From Oceanispirochaeta sp963676905 (GTDB lineage Bacteria; Spirochaetota; Spirochaetia; DSM-2461), in assembly GCA_963676905.2 (NCBI GenBank), contig CAXXVE010000001.1, positions 3,720,001 to 3,784,000 on the forward strand: a DNA stretch of 64,000 bases, in the 5' to 3' direction. The position numbers and the translations under genes are program-made. Of this stretch, positions 50,739-60,105 are shown piece after piece. How positions within the stretch are numbered: the first letter of the stretch is position 1; every line of letters starts with the position of its first letter. Under the pieces are notes generated by a model, which was not told the origin of the DNA, made no database searches, and was given only the letters and a program-made list of their open reading frames with translations.

Positions 50739-53700
50739 AAAGGCTTATAAGTTTTTTTGTAAACAACCCCCTTCTGACAAACTGGCTTATGATCCTTATC
50801 ATAGCCGCCGGATGCTTCGGCCTTTTCAACCTCCAGCGGAGGATCTGGCCCAAGATGGACTTCGACTACATATCCATCCGCCTGAACTGGCAGGGTGCAT
50901 CGGCCCTTGAAGTTGAGGACGGACTGATCCTGCCTCTGGAGGAGAAGCTCCGCTCCGTTGAGGGAGTGGTACAGGTCAACTCCAACGCCTGGGACGGAGG
51001 AGCATGGTTCGGCCTGGAAACATCCCCCTGGCAGCCTATGAATAAGATTATGGACAGGGTTAAACAGGTAGTAGAAACCGCAGGACTCCCTTCGGACGCT
51101 GACAAACCTGTTATCTATCAGGAAACCCAGTGGAACAGGGTCATGCTTCTGTTTATCTACGGCCCTGAGGACCTCTCCCTCCTGGAAGAGGTTGCAGAAG
51201 AGTTCAGGGAGGATCTGATCCGGAGCGGCGGTGTCACCCAGATAAACACCTGGGGCCTGCCGGGAGAGGAGATCGTACTCGAACCCGTCCCCTCTACTCT
51301 CGAACGCTACGGACTCACCCTGGATGAGCTTTTCAATGCCGTGCAGGCCTCCAGCCTGAACCTCTCGGCCGGATCGGTTGTGACAGGTGACGAGGAGATT
51401 CAGATCAGGGCCTATGAGAAGAAGACAACGGTGCGGGAGATCGAAGAGATCGCCGTCATGGTTCTGGACAACGGAAGGATACTGAAAGTCAGGGATCTGT
51501 GCAGGGTACGGAGAATCCGCCGGGAGAACGAAGTCTACACAAGGGCGAACGGGCACAATGCCATCGGCTACCAGATTATGTACGGCAATACCGAGGATGT
51601 TATCGCCATCTCTAAAATGGTGGATGCCAAGCTCGATGAGTACCGAGAGAAGTACAGGGACATGGTGACCTTCGAGACCTATATAAGGGATGTGGATGAG
51701 ATCCATGAACGCCTTGGAACCCTTGTAAAAAGCGGTCTGGGCGGGCTTGTGCTTGTCCTTCTTATCCTGGGACTCTTTCTCAATACCCGAATCTCCTTCT
51801 GGGTCGCTCTGGGTATTCCCATATCCTTTATGGGGCTCCTCTTTATCGAATGGGTTCTCAATATTACTATCAACGAGATGTCCCTTTTCGGGATGATCAT
51901 CATCATAGGAATACTTGTGGATGACGGAATCGTCATCGGCGAGAACATCTACGACCACTGGCACAGGCTCGGAAAATCAAGAATACAGGCTGCCGTGGAC
52001 GGTACCATGGAAGTACTGGCTCCGGTTCTCGTATCCATAGCCACTACAATAGCCGCCTTTACCCCCTACTTCTTTATCTACGGGGAGATGGGGAAGTATA
52101 CAAAGCAGATAGGCCTTGTTGTTATCATCAGCCTCCTCTTCTCTCTGGTGGAAGCCCTGATACTGCTGCCGGCCCATCTGGCCCACTCAAAAGCCATGAC
52201 AGAAGCGGCAAGAGAACCCAACAGGCTCCGCAGGTACCTCCAGAGCGGCCAGGACTACCTGATTAACAGAATCTACGCTCCCTTTCTCGGATTTGCCCTG
52301 AAACACAAGGCCTTTGTTCTTGCCGTTCTTGCAGGAAGCCTTCTCATCACTGCCGGAGCAGTGGCGGGGAACCATGTGAAAGCTGCCTTCTTTCCCGAGA
52401 TAGAGGCTCCCTATGTCTATGCGGAACTTACATTTCCATCGGGAACAACTGTGGATGTTGTAGATGATACAAGAGAGCAGGTAGAGAGCTTTGCCATGGA
52501 CTTCGGGACCCGGTGGGGAAATGATGACTTTGACAATGCCATAGTAGACTACCTCTCCTGGGGGGACAGCACCCGCCTTATAATCTACCTGCTGCTGCAG
52601 GAGAATGATGTGAGGGATTTCAGGGTCAACGAATTTTCCCTGGCTCTGGCAAGGGAACTGCCGGAACTTCCCGTACTTGAATCCGCATTTATTGGAAGCG
52701 ACACAATGTTCGGAGGAGACCCTGTATATATACGCTTTCTTGGCAGAGACGGTGAGGAGCTGAGGAAGGCCGCTGAAATATTCAAAGAGAAGCTCAGGAC
52801 CATCGAGGGAGTCAAGGACATCCGCGACAACAGCCCTCTGGGCCAGAAGGAACTGCTTATATCCCTGAACAGCCGGGGCAAGGCACTGGGCCTGACCACA
52901 GCCGATGTAAGCCGTCAGGTAAGAATGGGATTCTACGGCAGCGAGATAATGGTCCTCCAGGAGGGCCGGAAGGAAGTTCCTCTTGTCATCCGCTACCCCT
53001 CATCCGAAAGAAACTCCCTTGATGTGATAGAGAACTTCCGGATCAGAACCCCTTCGGGAGCACTGGTTCCCTTCAAGTCTGTCAGCAGCTTTGCCCTTCA
53101 GCGCAGCCAGGGGGAGATCCAGAGGGAGAACGGCTACCGTTCCCTCAGTGTAATGGCGGGAATAGACTCGGAGGCTGCGGACCTCAATGTTGTGATGAAA
53201 GAGATAAACGACGTGATTCTGCCCGAGGTACTTGCCGAAGTGGACGGCGTGACCCTCTCTCAGGGCGGGCAGGCGCAGATGGTGAACAAGATGATCAAAT
53301 CCATGGTTTTCAGCATGGCCATGGCCCTGCTTGTGATGTTCACCCTGCTCCTGTTCCAGATGAGGTCATGGGGACAGGCCCTGCTTGTGCTCAGCCTGAT
53401 CCCGCTGGGGTTTCAGGGAGCCGTCTACGGCCACATTATAATGGGACGGGAGGTTTCCTTTATCTCATTCCTCGGCTCGGTGGCCCTTGCGGGAATTATT
53501 GTCAACGACTCGGTTGTATTTATAGACTGCCTGAACGGCAAACTCCGCTCCGGGCTTCCCATAGAGACGGCGGTAAGAGAGACAGCCCTTCAGAGGTTCC
53601 GTCCCATTGTCATGACAACCCTCACGACCTCCATAGGCCTTACCCCCCTTATCTTCCAGAAGAGTACCGGGGGGCAGATGCTTGTTCCCATAGGGATTTC

Positions 53701-53857
53701 CATTGCCTGGGGACTGCTCTTCGGGACATTCCTGACCCTGGCGGTCCTTCCTGTTGTTCTTGAGATTATAGGAAAACGGAAGGAACGCAGGGAGAGAAAA
53801 AGGGCTACTCGAGAATCCGGTTCAGAGCATTCCGTTTATATTCAAGAACATCCATAA
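50735..53857 (+). CDS. RND-family efflux permease
   Basis: A 1040-residue inner-membrane proton-driven exporter of the resistance-nodulation-division family (AcrB/CusA-like, hydrophobe or unknown substrate). It has the usual duplicated design of twelve membrane helices and two large periplasmic loops. The helix-4 proton site reads ILVDDGIVIGENIYDHW, with the Asp pair present. The N-terminal LISFFVNNPLLTNWLM and the helix-10 VNDSVVFIDCLN are typical. The 3' end overlaps the opposite metal-binding-protein gene by 53 nt. Confidence 0.95.
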   Translation: MKRLISFFVNNPLLTNWLMILIIAAGCFGLFNLQRRIWPKMDFDYISIRLNWQGASALEVEDGLILPLEEKLRSVEGVVQVNSNAWDGGAWFGLETSPWQPMNKIMDRVKQVVETAGLPSDADKPVIYQETQWNRVMLLFIYGPEDLSLLEEVAEEFREDLIRSGGVTQINTWGLPGEEIVLEPVPSTLERYGLTLDELFNAVQASSLNLSAGSVVTGDEEIQIRAYEKKTTVREIEEIAVMVLDNGRILKVRDLCRVRRIRRENEVYTRANGHNAIGYQIMYGNTEDVIAISKMVDAKLDEYREKYRDMVTFETYIRDVDEIHERLGTLVKSGLGGLVLVLLILGLFLNTRISFWVALGIPISFMGLLFIEWVLNITINEMSLFGMIIIIGILVDDGIVIGENIYDHWHRLGKSRIQAAVDGTMEVLAPVLVSIATTIAAFTPYFFIYGEMGKYTKQIGLVVIISLLFSLVEALILLPAHLAHSKAMTEAAREPNRLRRYLQSGQDYLINRIYAPFLGFALKHKAFVLAVLAGSLLITAGAVAGNHVKAAFFPEIEAPYVYAELTFPSGTTVDVVDDTREQVESFAMDFGTRWGNDDFDNAIVDYLSWGDSTRLIIYLLLQENDVRDFRVNEFSLALARELPELPVLESAFIGSDTMFGGDPVYIRFLGRDGEELRKAAEIFKEKLRTIEGVKDIRDNSPLGQKELLISLNSRGKALGLTTADVSRQVRMGFYGSEIMVLQEGRKEVPLVIRYPSSERNSLDVIENFRIRTPSGALVPFKSVSSFALQRSQGEIQRENGYRSLSVMAGIDSEAADLNVVMKEINDVILPEVLAEVDGVTLSQGGQAQMVNKMIKSMVFSMAMALLVMFTLLLFQMRSWGQALLVLSLIPLGFQGAVYGHIIMGREVSFISFLGSVALAGIIVNDSVVFIDCLNGKLRSGLPIETAVRETALQRFRPIVMTTLTTSIGLTPLIFQKSTGGQMLVPIGISIAWGLLFGTFLTLAVLPVVLEIIGKRKERRERKRATRESGSEHSVYIQEHP

Positions 53858-54548
53858 GGCTACTGGTTCCTTCCATTCCGGGAAAGTTCAGCCAGCTTAC
53901 AACTTTGGGGGCACTGTCCATTTCAAGGAAAGCGGAACTGACAGGATTGTGGTAGTTGTCGATCAGCAGCAGAGGCTCTGCGGCGAGGATCTTTCTGATA
54001 TCCCCCAGTGTGGGGGGTGCAGGACCAAAAACCTCAAAACCTGAGAATCCCAGAGATCCCGCCAGGGCCTGCTGATGAAAGTGTACGGCAGAGGAGGCAA
54101 GAACATCCTCGTGCCAGGTCAGGTCCTTTCTCCAGAAATCAAAGAAGGTGTCAATTTCAGCCAGGTTCTTCACGGCTTTATCTTCGGTTCCCAGAGCTTC
54201 GGCAATCAGCATGACCTGACTGCGGATATTCTCCTGACTGTTGCCTGTATTGATCTGAATCATCTTTACCGAACTGCTGCTGCCCATGGACTCGCGGATA
54301 CGGCCCATCATCGCCTCATAGCCTGCAAAAATGAGATAATCGGCCTGAGCCACAGTCTGTAGCTCCTTCAGGGATATCTCATACTCAGGGGGGTGCTTCA
54401 TGTCCATGGGAGCCAGAATCTGAACATCCTCAGCCCCCGCAAGCTCTGCAAAAGAGGCGGTCCAGCCGGTTGTCGCCAGAATGGTCTGTGCGCTGATCCC
54501 CATGGGGATAACAAGCAGAAGAAGAAATAATTTAACTGATTTTTTCAT
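53805..54548 (-). CDS. Metal ABC transporter substrate-binding protein (TroA/ZnuA-like)
   Basis: A 247-residue secreted binding protein, probably for Zn or Mn. A signal peptide (LFLLLLVIPMGISA) is followed by the beginning of a cluster A-I fold. Candidate metal ligands are His in MDMKHPPEYE, His in SAVHFHQQAL and Asp or His in LLIDNYHNPVS. No His-rich loop is seen. It is shorter than most ZnuA proteins, about 300 residues. It is the last gene of the metal ABC unit and its start overlaps the permease stop by 17 nt. Confidence 0.85.
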   Translation of the reverse strand: MKKSVKLFLLLLVIPMGISAQTILATTGWTASFAELAGAEDVQILAPMDMKHPPEYEISLKELQTVAQADYLIFAGYEAMMGRIRESMGSSSSVKMIQINTGNSQENIRSQVMLIAEALGTEDKAVKNLAEIDTFFDFWRKDLTWHEDVLASSAVHFHQQALAGSLGFSGFEVFGPAPPTLGDIRKILAAEPLLLIDNYHNPVSSAFLEMDSAPKVVSWLNFPGMEGTSSLMDVLEYKRNALNRILE

Positions 54549-55344
54549 ATATGCTCCTTGCTAAATATGTAATTCCGAATGCGACTCCCGCCACCAGGAT
54601 AACCCCTGAACTGACAGGAAGGTCAGCCTTGAGGGCCAGTAAGAATCCCCCCAGGCTGTAGAGGAATCCCGAAATCATGGCCGTAATGAACATGGATTTC
54701 AGGGACCGGGAGAAGGAGACCGCTGTCATGGCGGGCAGCAGGACCAGGGCATCAAGCAGCAGGGCCCCCACAAGGCGCATTGCAAAAGCGATGGCCACTC
54801 CCGTAATGATCATAATTGTATAAAAAATAGCTGTCTCGTTGACCCCGGATGTAAAGGCGGCCTCCCTGTTTATCAGAACAGCCGTAATCTGCCTGTACCT
54901 GAATGCCGTAAAGAGAAGAATAATCAGGCAGAACAGGAGCAGAAGATAGAACTCCCTTCTGTTCAGCGCGAAAATACTGCCCCACAACAGATTCATTGTA
55001 TCCTGCACGGGAACCCTGTTCTTATAGATAAGCAGCATGGCAACCCCGACTGAAATTACCATAAAGAATGTCGTAAGTCCCCCTGTGGAGAGCTCCGAAC
55101 GGCGGGAGAGCCGGGCTATAAGCAACACAAGGACAAGATTGATCCCGAGGGCGCAAAGCAGGGGGTCCAGAGACGCCGAAAGGGCAATAGCCCCTGCAAG
55201 CATGACACCGTGCATCAGCATAAAGCGAAGATTGAGGAGATTGAGACGGAGAATAAAAATTCCTGTAACAGGCAGGCAGAACCCTGCCGCCAGAAGGGAG
55301 ATAAATCCCCGGAGAACCGGAGGGAAGAGAAGAAGTTCCATCAT
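54532..55344 (-). CDS. Metal ABC transporter permease (ZnuB/TroC-like)
   Basis: A 270-residue membrane permease of the ABC-3 (zinc/manganese) family with about eight hydrophobic helices. The LVGALLLDALVLLPAMTAVS segment and HGVMLAGAIALSASL match the family. Its start overlaps the ATPase stop by 4 nt. Confidence 0.9.
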   Translation of the reverse strand: MMELLLFPPVLRGFISLLAAGFCLPVTGIFILRLNLLNLRFMLMHGVMLAGAIALSASLDPLLCALGINLVLVLLIARLSRRSELSTGGLTTFFMVISVGVAMLLIYKNRVPVQDTMNLLWGSIFALNRREFYLLLLFCLIILLFTAFRYRQITAVLINREAAFTSGVNETAIFYTIMIITGVAIAFAMRLVGALLLDALVLLPAMTAVSFSRSLKSMFITAMISGFLYSLGGFLLALKADLPVSSGVILVAGVAFGITYLARSIYEKIS

Positions 55345-56003
55345 GATTCAGCCTCCAGCATCCCCTCTTTCAGACGGAGACGCCTCCAGCTGACATCACG
55401 GAGTTCATCATCCGTGTGGGTCACAAGGAGTATGGTGATGCCGTACTCCTTTCTCACCTTCTCCAGCAGCAGGCTGAAGTCCCGGCGCCCCTCTCTGTCC
55501 AGATAGGTCAGAGGTTCGTCGAGCAGAAGAAGAGACGCACCCTGACAGAGACAGCGTGCGAGAGCCACTCTCTGCCGTTCCCCCCCGGAAAGGGAGAAGT
55601 AGTAGCGATTCTCAAGCTCAAGGATGCCCGTATCCTTCAGCGCCCTTTCTACACGGCTTTTTGTCTCTCCGCGTCCCGTTTTCCGTGCGGCCAGACCGGT
55701 TGCGGTCATCTCAGCAACAGTGACAGGAAAATCCCTGTGATCCTGCTCCTGGGCCACATAGGCAAGGTGGTATCTGTTTTTCATCCACCCTGAGGAGTGA
55801 ATATCCATGCCGAGAACGGAGAGCTTTCCACTGTCTGAATCAAGAAGACCGGCAACAGTTCTGAGCAGAGTAGTTTTTCCGCAGCCGTTTGATCCGCAGA
55901 GAACCGCCGCCTCCCCCGCTTCCAGGGTGAGATCAATCCCGCCAAGAACCTGACGGCCCTGACGGCTGACCTTCAGGCCGTGAAGTTCAAGGACTGGCGC
56001 CAT
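55341..56003 (-). CDS. Metal ABC transporter ATP-binding protein (ZnuC/TroB-like)
   Basis: A 220-residue ATPase subunit. Walker A GSNGCGKTTLLRTV, the signature LSGGERQRVALARCL and Walker B SLLLLDEPLTYLD are intact, and a switch His lies in LLVTHTDDE. It powers the permease and binding protein encoded next. It begins 2 nt after DUF1893. Confidence 0.93.
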   Translation of the reverse strand: MAPVLELHGLKVSRQGRQVLGGIDLTLEAGEAAVLCGSNGCGKTTLLRTVAGLLDSDSGKLSVLGMDIHSSGWMKNRYHLAYVAQEQDHRDFPVTVAEMTATGLAARKTGRGETKSRVERALKDTGILELENRYYFSLSGGERQRVALARCLCQGASLLLLDEPLTYLDREGRRDFSLLLEKVRKEYGITILLVTHTDDELRDVSWRRLRLKEGMLEAES

Positions 56004-56005
56004 AC

Positions 56006-56368
56006 TCAGAGTCTTCCGGCCCTGCGGCTGAGTTCATTGTAGGCATCTTCTGTAGACATATCATCTGTCAGGACGATTTCAGTCTGGCAGTCCAGTTTGT
56101 CCACAAGCTTATCATAGGTGCATGTAATTGATTTTTTATCAAAAAAGGAGAGGCCCCTGGAGCTGACGGTCAGGCCGTGGCAGTTTTTAATCCCCATTCT
56201 GTAGATCAGAACAGCGGCTCCCCGGCCTATAAGTTTATCCTTCAGGTTCAGTTCAGCGGGGTCGTAATCTGCTGAATCCAGAAAGTCCTGAAGTGCAAAA
56301 AGGGGGTGAAGCCAGTTTCCGTCATTTTCGAAAACAGTCTCCTCCCCCCTGTATACAGTCAAGTTCAA
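56006..56368 (-). CDS. DUF1893-domain protein in the metal ABC operon
   Basis: A 120-residue protein with the DUF1893 pattern (LKDKLIGRGAAVLIYRMGIKN, then CHGLTVSSRGLSFFDKKSI and TYDKLVDKLD). The family has a cytidine-deaminase-like fold of unknown role. Two to three cysteines (Cys near residues 64, 83 and 94) could bind metal, which is speculative. The start is TTG 56368, with GGAGG 6 nt upstream. It is the first gene of the metal ABC unit, so it may help to sense or handle the metal. Confidence 0.85.
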   Translation of the reverse strand: MNLTVYRGEETVFENDGNWLHPLFALQDFLDSADYDPAELNLKDKLIGRGAAVLIYRMGIKNCHGLTVSSRGLSFFDKKSITCTYDKLVDKLDCQTEIVLTDDMSTEDAYNELSRRAGRL

Positions 56369-56390
56369 AATATCCTCCGGAAATAGGTTT

Positions 56391-56405
56391 GAAGAATCAT
56401 TATCA
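56391..56405 (-). promoter_or_regulatory. Fur/Zur-like operator over the -10 of the metal operon
   Basis: On the minus strand, TGATAATGATTCTTC (56405-56391). Compared with the 7-1-7 Fur-type site TGATAAT-N-ATTATCA, the left arm is perfect and the right arm matches 4 of 7. It overlaps the likely -10 (TATGAT or GATAAT) of the DUF1893-ABC operon and is 23 nt upstream of its first start codon. Confidence 0.6.
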
Positions 56406-56455
56406 TACCTCTTCCCGAAGGAAATTGAAATACCTGATATTAAGGTCTAATGTTC

Positions 56456-57950
56456 CTAGAGTGTCATCATGACGCCGGGTCCGATGGGGAGTCCCAGGAG
56501 CATCCAGATACCCAGAAGCACGATCCATCCGATAAGGAATACGATTGAAAAGAGAACCATGAGTGAGATGATTGTACCCATTCCGGCTTTCTTGTCGTAC
56601 TCACTTGCAAACGCAACGATTACGGCAAAGTAGGACATCAGGGGGCTGATGATATTGGTTGTGGAGTCTCCGATTCTGTATGCAAGCTGGGTAAGTTCGG
56701 GGCTGTATCCCATGCGCATCATCAGGGGAACAAAGATGGGTGCCATGATGGCCCATTTTGCGGAGGGGGAAACCTGTAAATCCGATGGACTCGAGGAAGT
56801 TCGCTCCGTTGAAGGCGATGACTGTTCCCAGGCCAGTATAGTTGAACCAGGCGATAAACTGGGCAGCAGTAAAGGAGAGGACAAGGTATCCGCCCATGGA
56901 GGACATTGTTTCAGACAGAGCTGCAACAACTTCCTTGTCGCTCTTCATTGTCTTTGCGGCAAAGGCGTAAGCCAGACCGGGCAGGAAGAAGGAGAGCGCC
57001 AGGAGGGGAACGATTCCTTTGATGATCAGAGAGTTTCCTCCGAGAGATCCTGTAACGGGATCACGCATAACAGAGTCTGCGGGAAGCGCGATGATCAGCA
57101 GCAGTGTGTACATGACAACCATTGTCAAAAGAGCGGCGATAAGGCCCTTCTTTTCATCCTTTGTTAATCCGTCGGCGGTTTTAAGTTCGCCATCCCAGCT
57201 GCCCAGACGGGGCTCAACAATCTTCTCTGTTACAAGAGAACCGAGAATTGTGATGAGGAAGGTACTTGCAATCATAAAGAACCAGTTGGCTGTGGCTGTA
57301 ACAACATAGGTGTGATCGATTATTTTTGCAGCTTCTGTGGTCAGGCCGCCAAGAAGGGGGTCAAGAGTACCAAGAAGGAGGTTGGCGCTGTATCCGCCTG
57401 AAACACCTGCAAAGGCTGCAGCCATACCGGCAAGGGGATGCCTGCCGAAACTCATAAATACAATGGCTCCAAGGGGAACCAGTACAACGTAACCCGCATC
57501 TGAAGCCACATTTGAAAGAACACCGAGAAAAACAACAATGGCTGTAACCAGGGCTCTTGGTGCGTTCAGTACAGTAACCTTGAGGAACGAGGAGATCAGT
57601 CCGCCCTTCTCGGCAATACCCACACCCAGCATGGCTACAAGTACGGTTCCAAGGGGTGCGAAGGAGGTAAAGTTTGTTACAAGTGATGTAAGAATATAGG
57701 CAAAACCTTCACCGTTGAGGAGGTTCTTGACTGTAACAGTCTGTCTGACAGTCTCTTTGGTACCGCGGTCGATGACATCCATTGTCACCTGCCAGCCGAA
57801 AATCGTTCCGATGGCTGAAAAAAGAAGTACTATACCTGAAAAGATAAGGAACAGTGTAGCCGGATGAGGCAGGGCGTTTCCTGTCTTCTCGATCCTATTT
57901 AAAATTTTGTCCGACCAGGACGGGCGGATTGCGTTTGTATTTGCATTCAT
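56456..57950 (-). pseudogene. AbgT-family transporter gene, disrupted by a deletion and frameshift
   Basis: A gene of the AbgT (aminobenzoyl-glutamate transporter) family in two frames. The N-terminal part (57950 to about 56778) runs to GANFLESIGFTGFP in frame. The conserved C-terminal part PSAKWAIMAPIFVPLMM...GDSTTNIISPLMSYF is in another frame and ends at 56456. In the family about 20 residues, including part of a membrane helix, lie between these segments; here they are missing. A deletion of about 60 nt that is not a multiple of three explains both facts. The frame 1 product would run on into 41 unrelated residues. Both parts remain well conserved, so the loss seems recent, or it is an assembly error. 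Confidence 0.82.
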
Positions 57951-58421
57951 AAAAACTCTCTCATTTGCAGGACACTTGTCCGGATTAAATTACAGTCATC
58001 TTACTTATGGTCTTTGAGATATTATTGAGCAGAATATGAAGTTTGAATCGAATAAGGTGTGGCTTATTTGTCGACAAAACCCTGCAGACTCACATTCGGA
58101 TGTTCAGTTGCACACATTCTACAATCTTGCGGCTTTGCCTGTTTATTTATCCACACTTAATCCCCGACAAGCATAAATTACCAAAAAACTACTGCTCGCG
58201 TTGTCCATATCGGGATTTAGGTTTCCAGTATATGCAACGACTTGATTCCCTATTCCATCTTCCAGGACCTGCAGAGCTTAAAAATGAATATTCTTATATT
58301 TAAATTCTGAATAATATTGAAAACCTGTGAGACTAAGGTACATTATCCATTGGCTATGTTATTCTTCTAAAGTCATATTCAGACAAGATGAGTATAAATA
58401 AACAGCTAGTTGGAGATATCA
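57951..58421. other. 471-nt AT-rich spacer with DnaA-box-like sites
   Basis: No convincing gene; an 86-codon frame (58043-58303) is unlike any family and lies in AT-rich DNA. It holds a perfect TTATCCACA (58147-58155) and near matches TTGTCCATA (58201-58209) and TTATCCATT (58343-58351). There is no dnaA, dnaN or gidA nearby, so this is not an obvious origin. Confidence 0.5.
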
Positions 58422-59957
58422 ATGAAAAAAATATTATTGGCTCTAATGGTTCTTTTGGGGTCCATTATCCATATTCCTGCGGAGGAAGCCCTTGCCGGGC
58501 TGTTCACTGCAGCCGACCGGATCGCATCCGAATTTCCCGATGCACTGTCAGAGGAACCCTCCGGAGAGGCAATACTGCTCCTCGGCGGCATCACCAAAGA
58601 CGGTATGTATATACAGCTGGGAGATCTTATAGCGGATCTCACTGCCAATCGTCTGTTAGGAAGAAATTTTCCCTATACAGTGGTCAAGCAGTACGCGTCT
58701 CCCCGGCATAACCCTGCTCAGGCAGACAGGATACTCTCGGGGGTCATTTACACTGCGGGCTCCGGGTACCTCCTTATAATGACTCTCAGCGATTCCCGGG
58801 GAGGACTCCTGAAAGGCTGGGAATTCAGATTAAATCAGTCTGATGCAGAGGGACTGCTGATGCCGTCCCTGATGGCCAATGCCGGTGGCTGGGACAGATA
58901 TGAGCCCAATGACAGCCAGAGCAGCGCCGCAGCAATTGAGCTTCCCTTCTCAGAGAGCAGCCTGACTATCTCTTCCGGTGACCAGGACTGGTTCTCCTTC
59001 GAGATACCAGAGGGGGAAAACAGCACAACCCTCCTTGATGCATACACCACTGGAGAGATCGATACCTATATGGAACTCTATGCTCCCGGTGAAACAATGA
59101 GTACTGCCGAGGATGATGACGGTGGAAACGGCAGCAATGCCAGAATCCGGAGCCCCTTGAGAACTCCGGGAACCTGGCATCTTAAAGTAAGGGGATATTC
59201 TTCGGATACCGAAGGCAGCTATGGCCTTGAAATAAGTCTTGAAACTCTGGATATGGGCCCCGGAGAACCTGATGAGGGCCCCGATCAGGCAAACCTGCTC
59301 CAGATTGGCGAGTCTCCGGTCTCCAGAAGTATCTACTATGCCAATGACGAAGACTGGTTCCGGATTGACCTTGATAGATCTCTGGCCCCTGATGAAGCGC
59401 TTCGCATCGGAACAACCGGAAGCGTTGATACGGTGATGACACTTATAGACCAGTATGAAAACCATCTTAGCGGTGATGATGATTCGGGACAGGGGAACAA
59501 CGCAATGATTGTAATCGGCGGCCTCTCCACAGGAACCTATTATGCCATTGTTTCAAGCTATGGCGGTGAAACCGGAAACTATCAGATAACCGCCGATATC
59601 ATAACCCCTGAACGGGACGAATATGAAGACGACCATACAATAGAGACCGCTTCGCTTATAGAAATTGACGGCCAGCCGCAGCTGCGGACGTTCTCTCCTG
59701 CAGGAGACATTGACTGGGTGAGTTTCCAGGTGGAAACCGAGGGAAACTATCTGATGAAAACAGCCGGTGATATAGATACATACATGGAGTTCTATAACGG
59801 CGACGGGACACTTCTCGAAGATAATGACGATGCTGATGATCACAACGCAATGATTATGAGACGTCTGTCTCCCGGAACCTACTATATGAAAGTCACACCC
59901 TATGATTCGGCGAGCAGCAATGAGATCTATGAGCTCTCTGTAGAGAGACTCCGGTAG
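58422..59957 (+). CDS. Secreted protein with three PPC (pre-peptidase C-terminal) repeats
   Basis: A 511-residue exported protein. A signal peptide (ILLALMVLLGSIIHIPA) is followed by about 130 residues of unknown fold and then three similar beta domains of about 110-120 residues (about 155-268, 279-390, 397-511). Each contains DWF or DWV, an aromatic YM or VM strand and an acidic DD cluster, and the pattern D-TYMEFY/LY recurs. This is the PPC type, usually found at the ends of secreted proteases and thought to help secretion or binding. No protease domain is seen here. ATG 58422 follows GGAG (58412-58415) at good spacing. Confidence 0.85.
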   Translation: MKKILLALMVLLGSIIHIPAEEALAGLFTAADRIASEFPDALSEEPSGEAILLLGGITKDGMYIQLGDLIADLTANRLLGRNFPYTVVKQYASPRHNPAQADRILSGVIYTAGSGYLLIMTLSDSRGGLLKGWEFRLNQSDAEGLLMPSLMANAGGWDRYEPNDSQSSAAAIELPFSESSLTISSGDQDWFSFEIPEGENSTTLLDAYTTGEIDTYMELYAPGETMSTAEDDDGGNGSNARIRSPLRTPGTWHLKVRGYSSDTEGSYGLEISLETLDMGPGEPDEGPDQANLLQIGESPVSRSIYYANDEDWFRIDLDRSLAPDEALRIGTTGSVDTVMTLIDQYENHLSGDDDSGQGNNAMIVIGGLSTGTYYAIVSSYGGETGNYQITADIITPERDEYEDDHTIETASLIEIDGQPQLRTFSPAGDIDWVSFQVETEGNYLMKTAGDIDTYMEFYNGDGTLLEDNDDADDHNAMIMRRLSPGTYYMKVTPYDSASSNEIYELSVERLR

Positions 59958-59977
59958 ATATTAAGCTTTTAGAATAG

Positions 59978-60007
59978 AAGCCCTGCGGCAGCGCGGGGCT
60001 TTTTTTA
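59978..60007 (+). terminator. Intrinsic terminator after the PPC protein
   Basis: AAGCCCTGCG (59978-59987) and CGCGGGGCTT (59992-60001) pair over 10 bp with one T-G pair and end in eight T. Confidence 0.9.
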
Positions 60008-60035
60008 TTGTAAGAAGAGAGAGGATGCAGGGATA

Positions 60036-60067
60036 AAAAAAACCGCCGGCAGAACCGGCGGTTTTTT
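60036..60067 (-). terminator. Intrinsic terminator of rpsD
   Basis: ACCGCCGG (60042-60049) and CCGGCGGT (60055-60062) form a GC-rich stem with A and T runs on both sides; on the minus strand eight T follow. It ends the rpsD transcript, and may work in both directions. Confidence 0.9.
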
Positions 60068-60105
60068 GTACCGGAACCGAAGCTCCGGAATATGTTTGTA
60101 GATGA

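Noticed and set aside
50687..51964. 425-codon frame on the minus strand
   Set aside because: It is a shadow of the RND permease; the translation is rich in odd His/Asp/Gly runs and has no domain.
58043..58303. 86-codon protein in the AT-rich spacer
   Set aside because: It has no ribosome site, no recognisable domain and a composition that follows the local AT-rich DNA.
57951..58421. Chromosomal replication origin
   Set aside because: Only one perfect DnaA box is present, and none of the usual origin genes is near.
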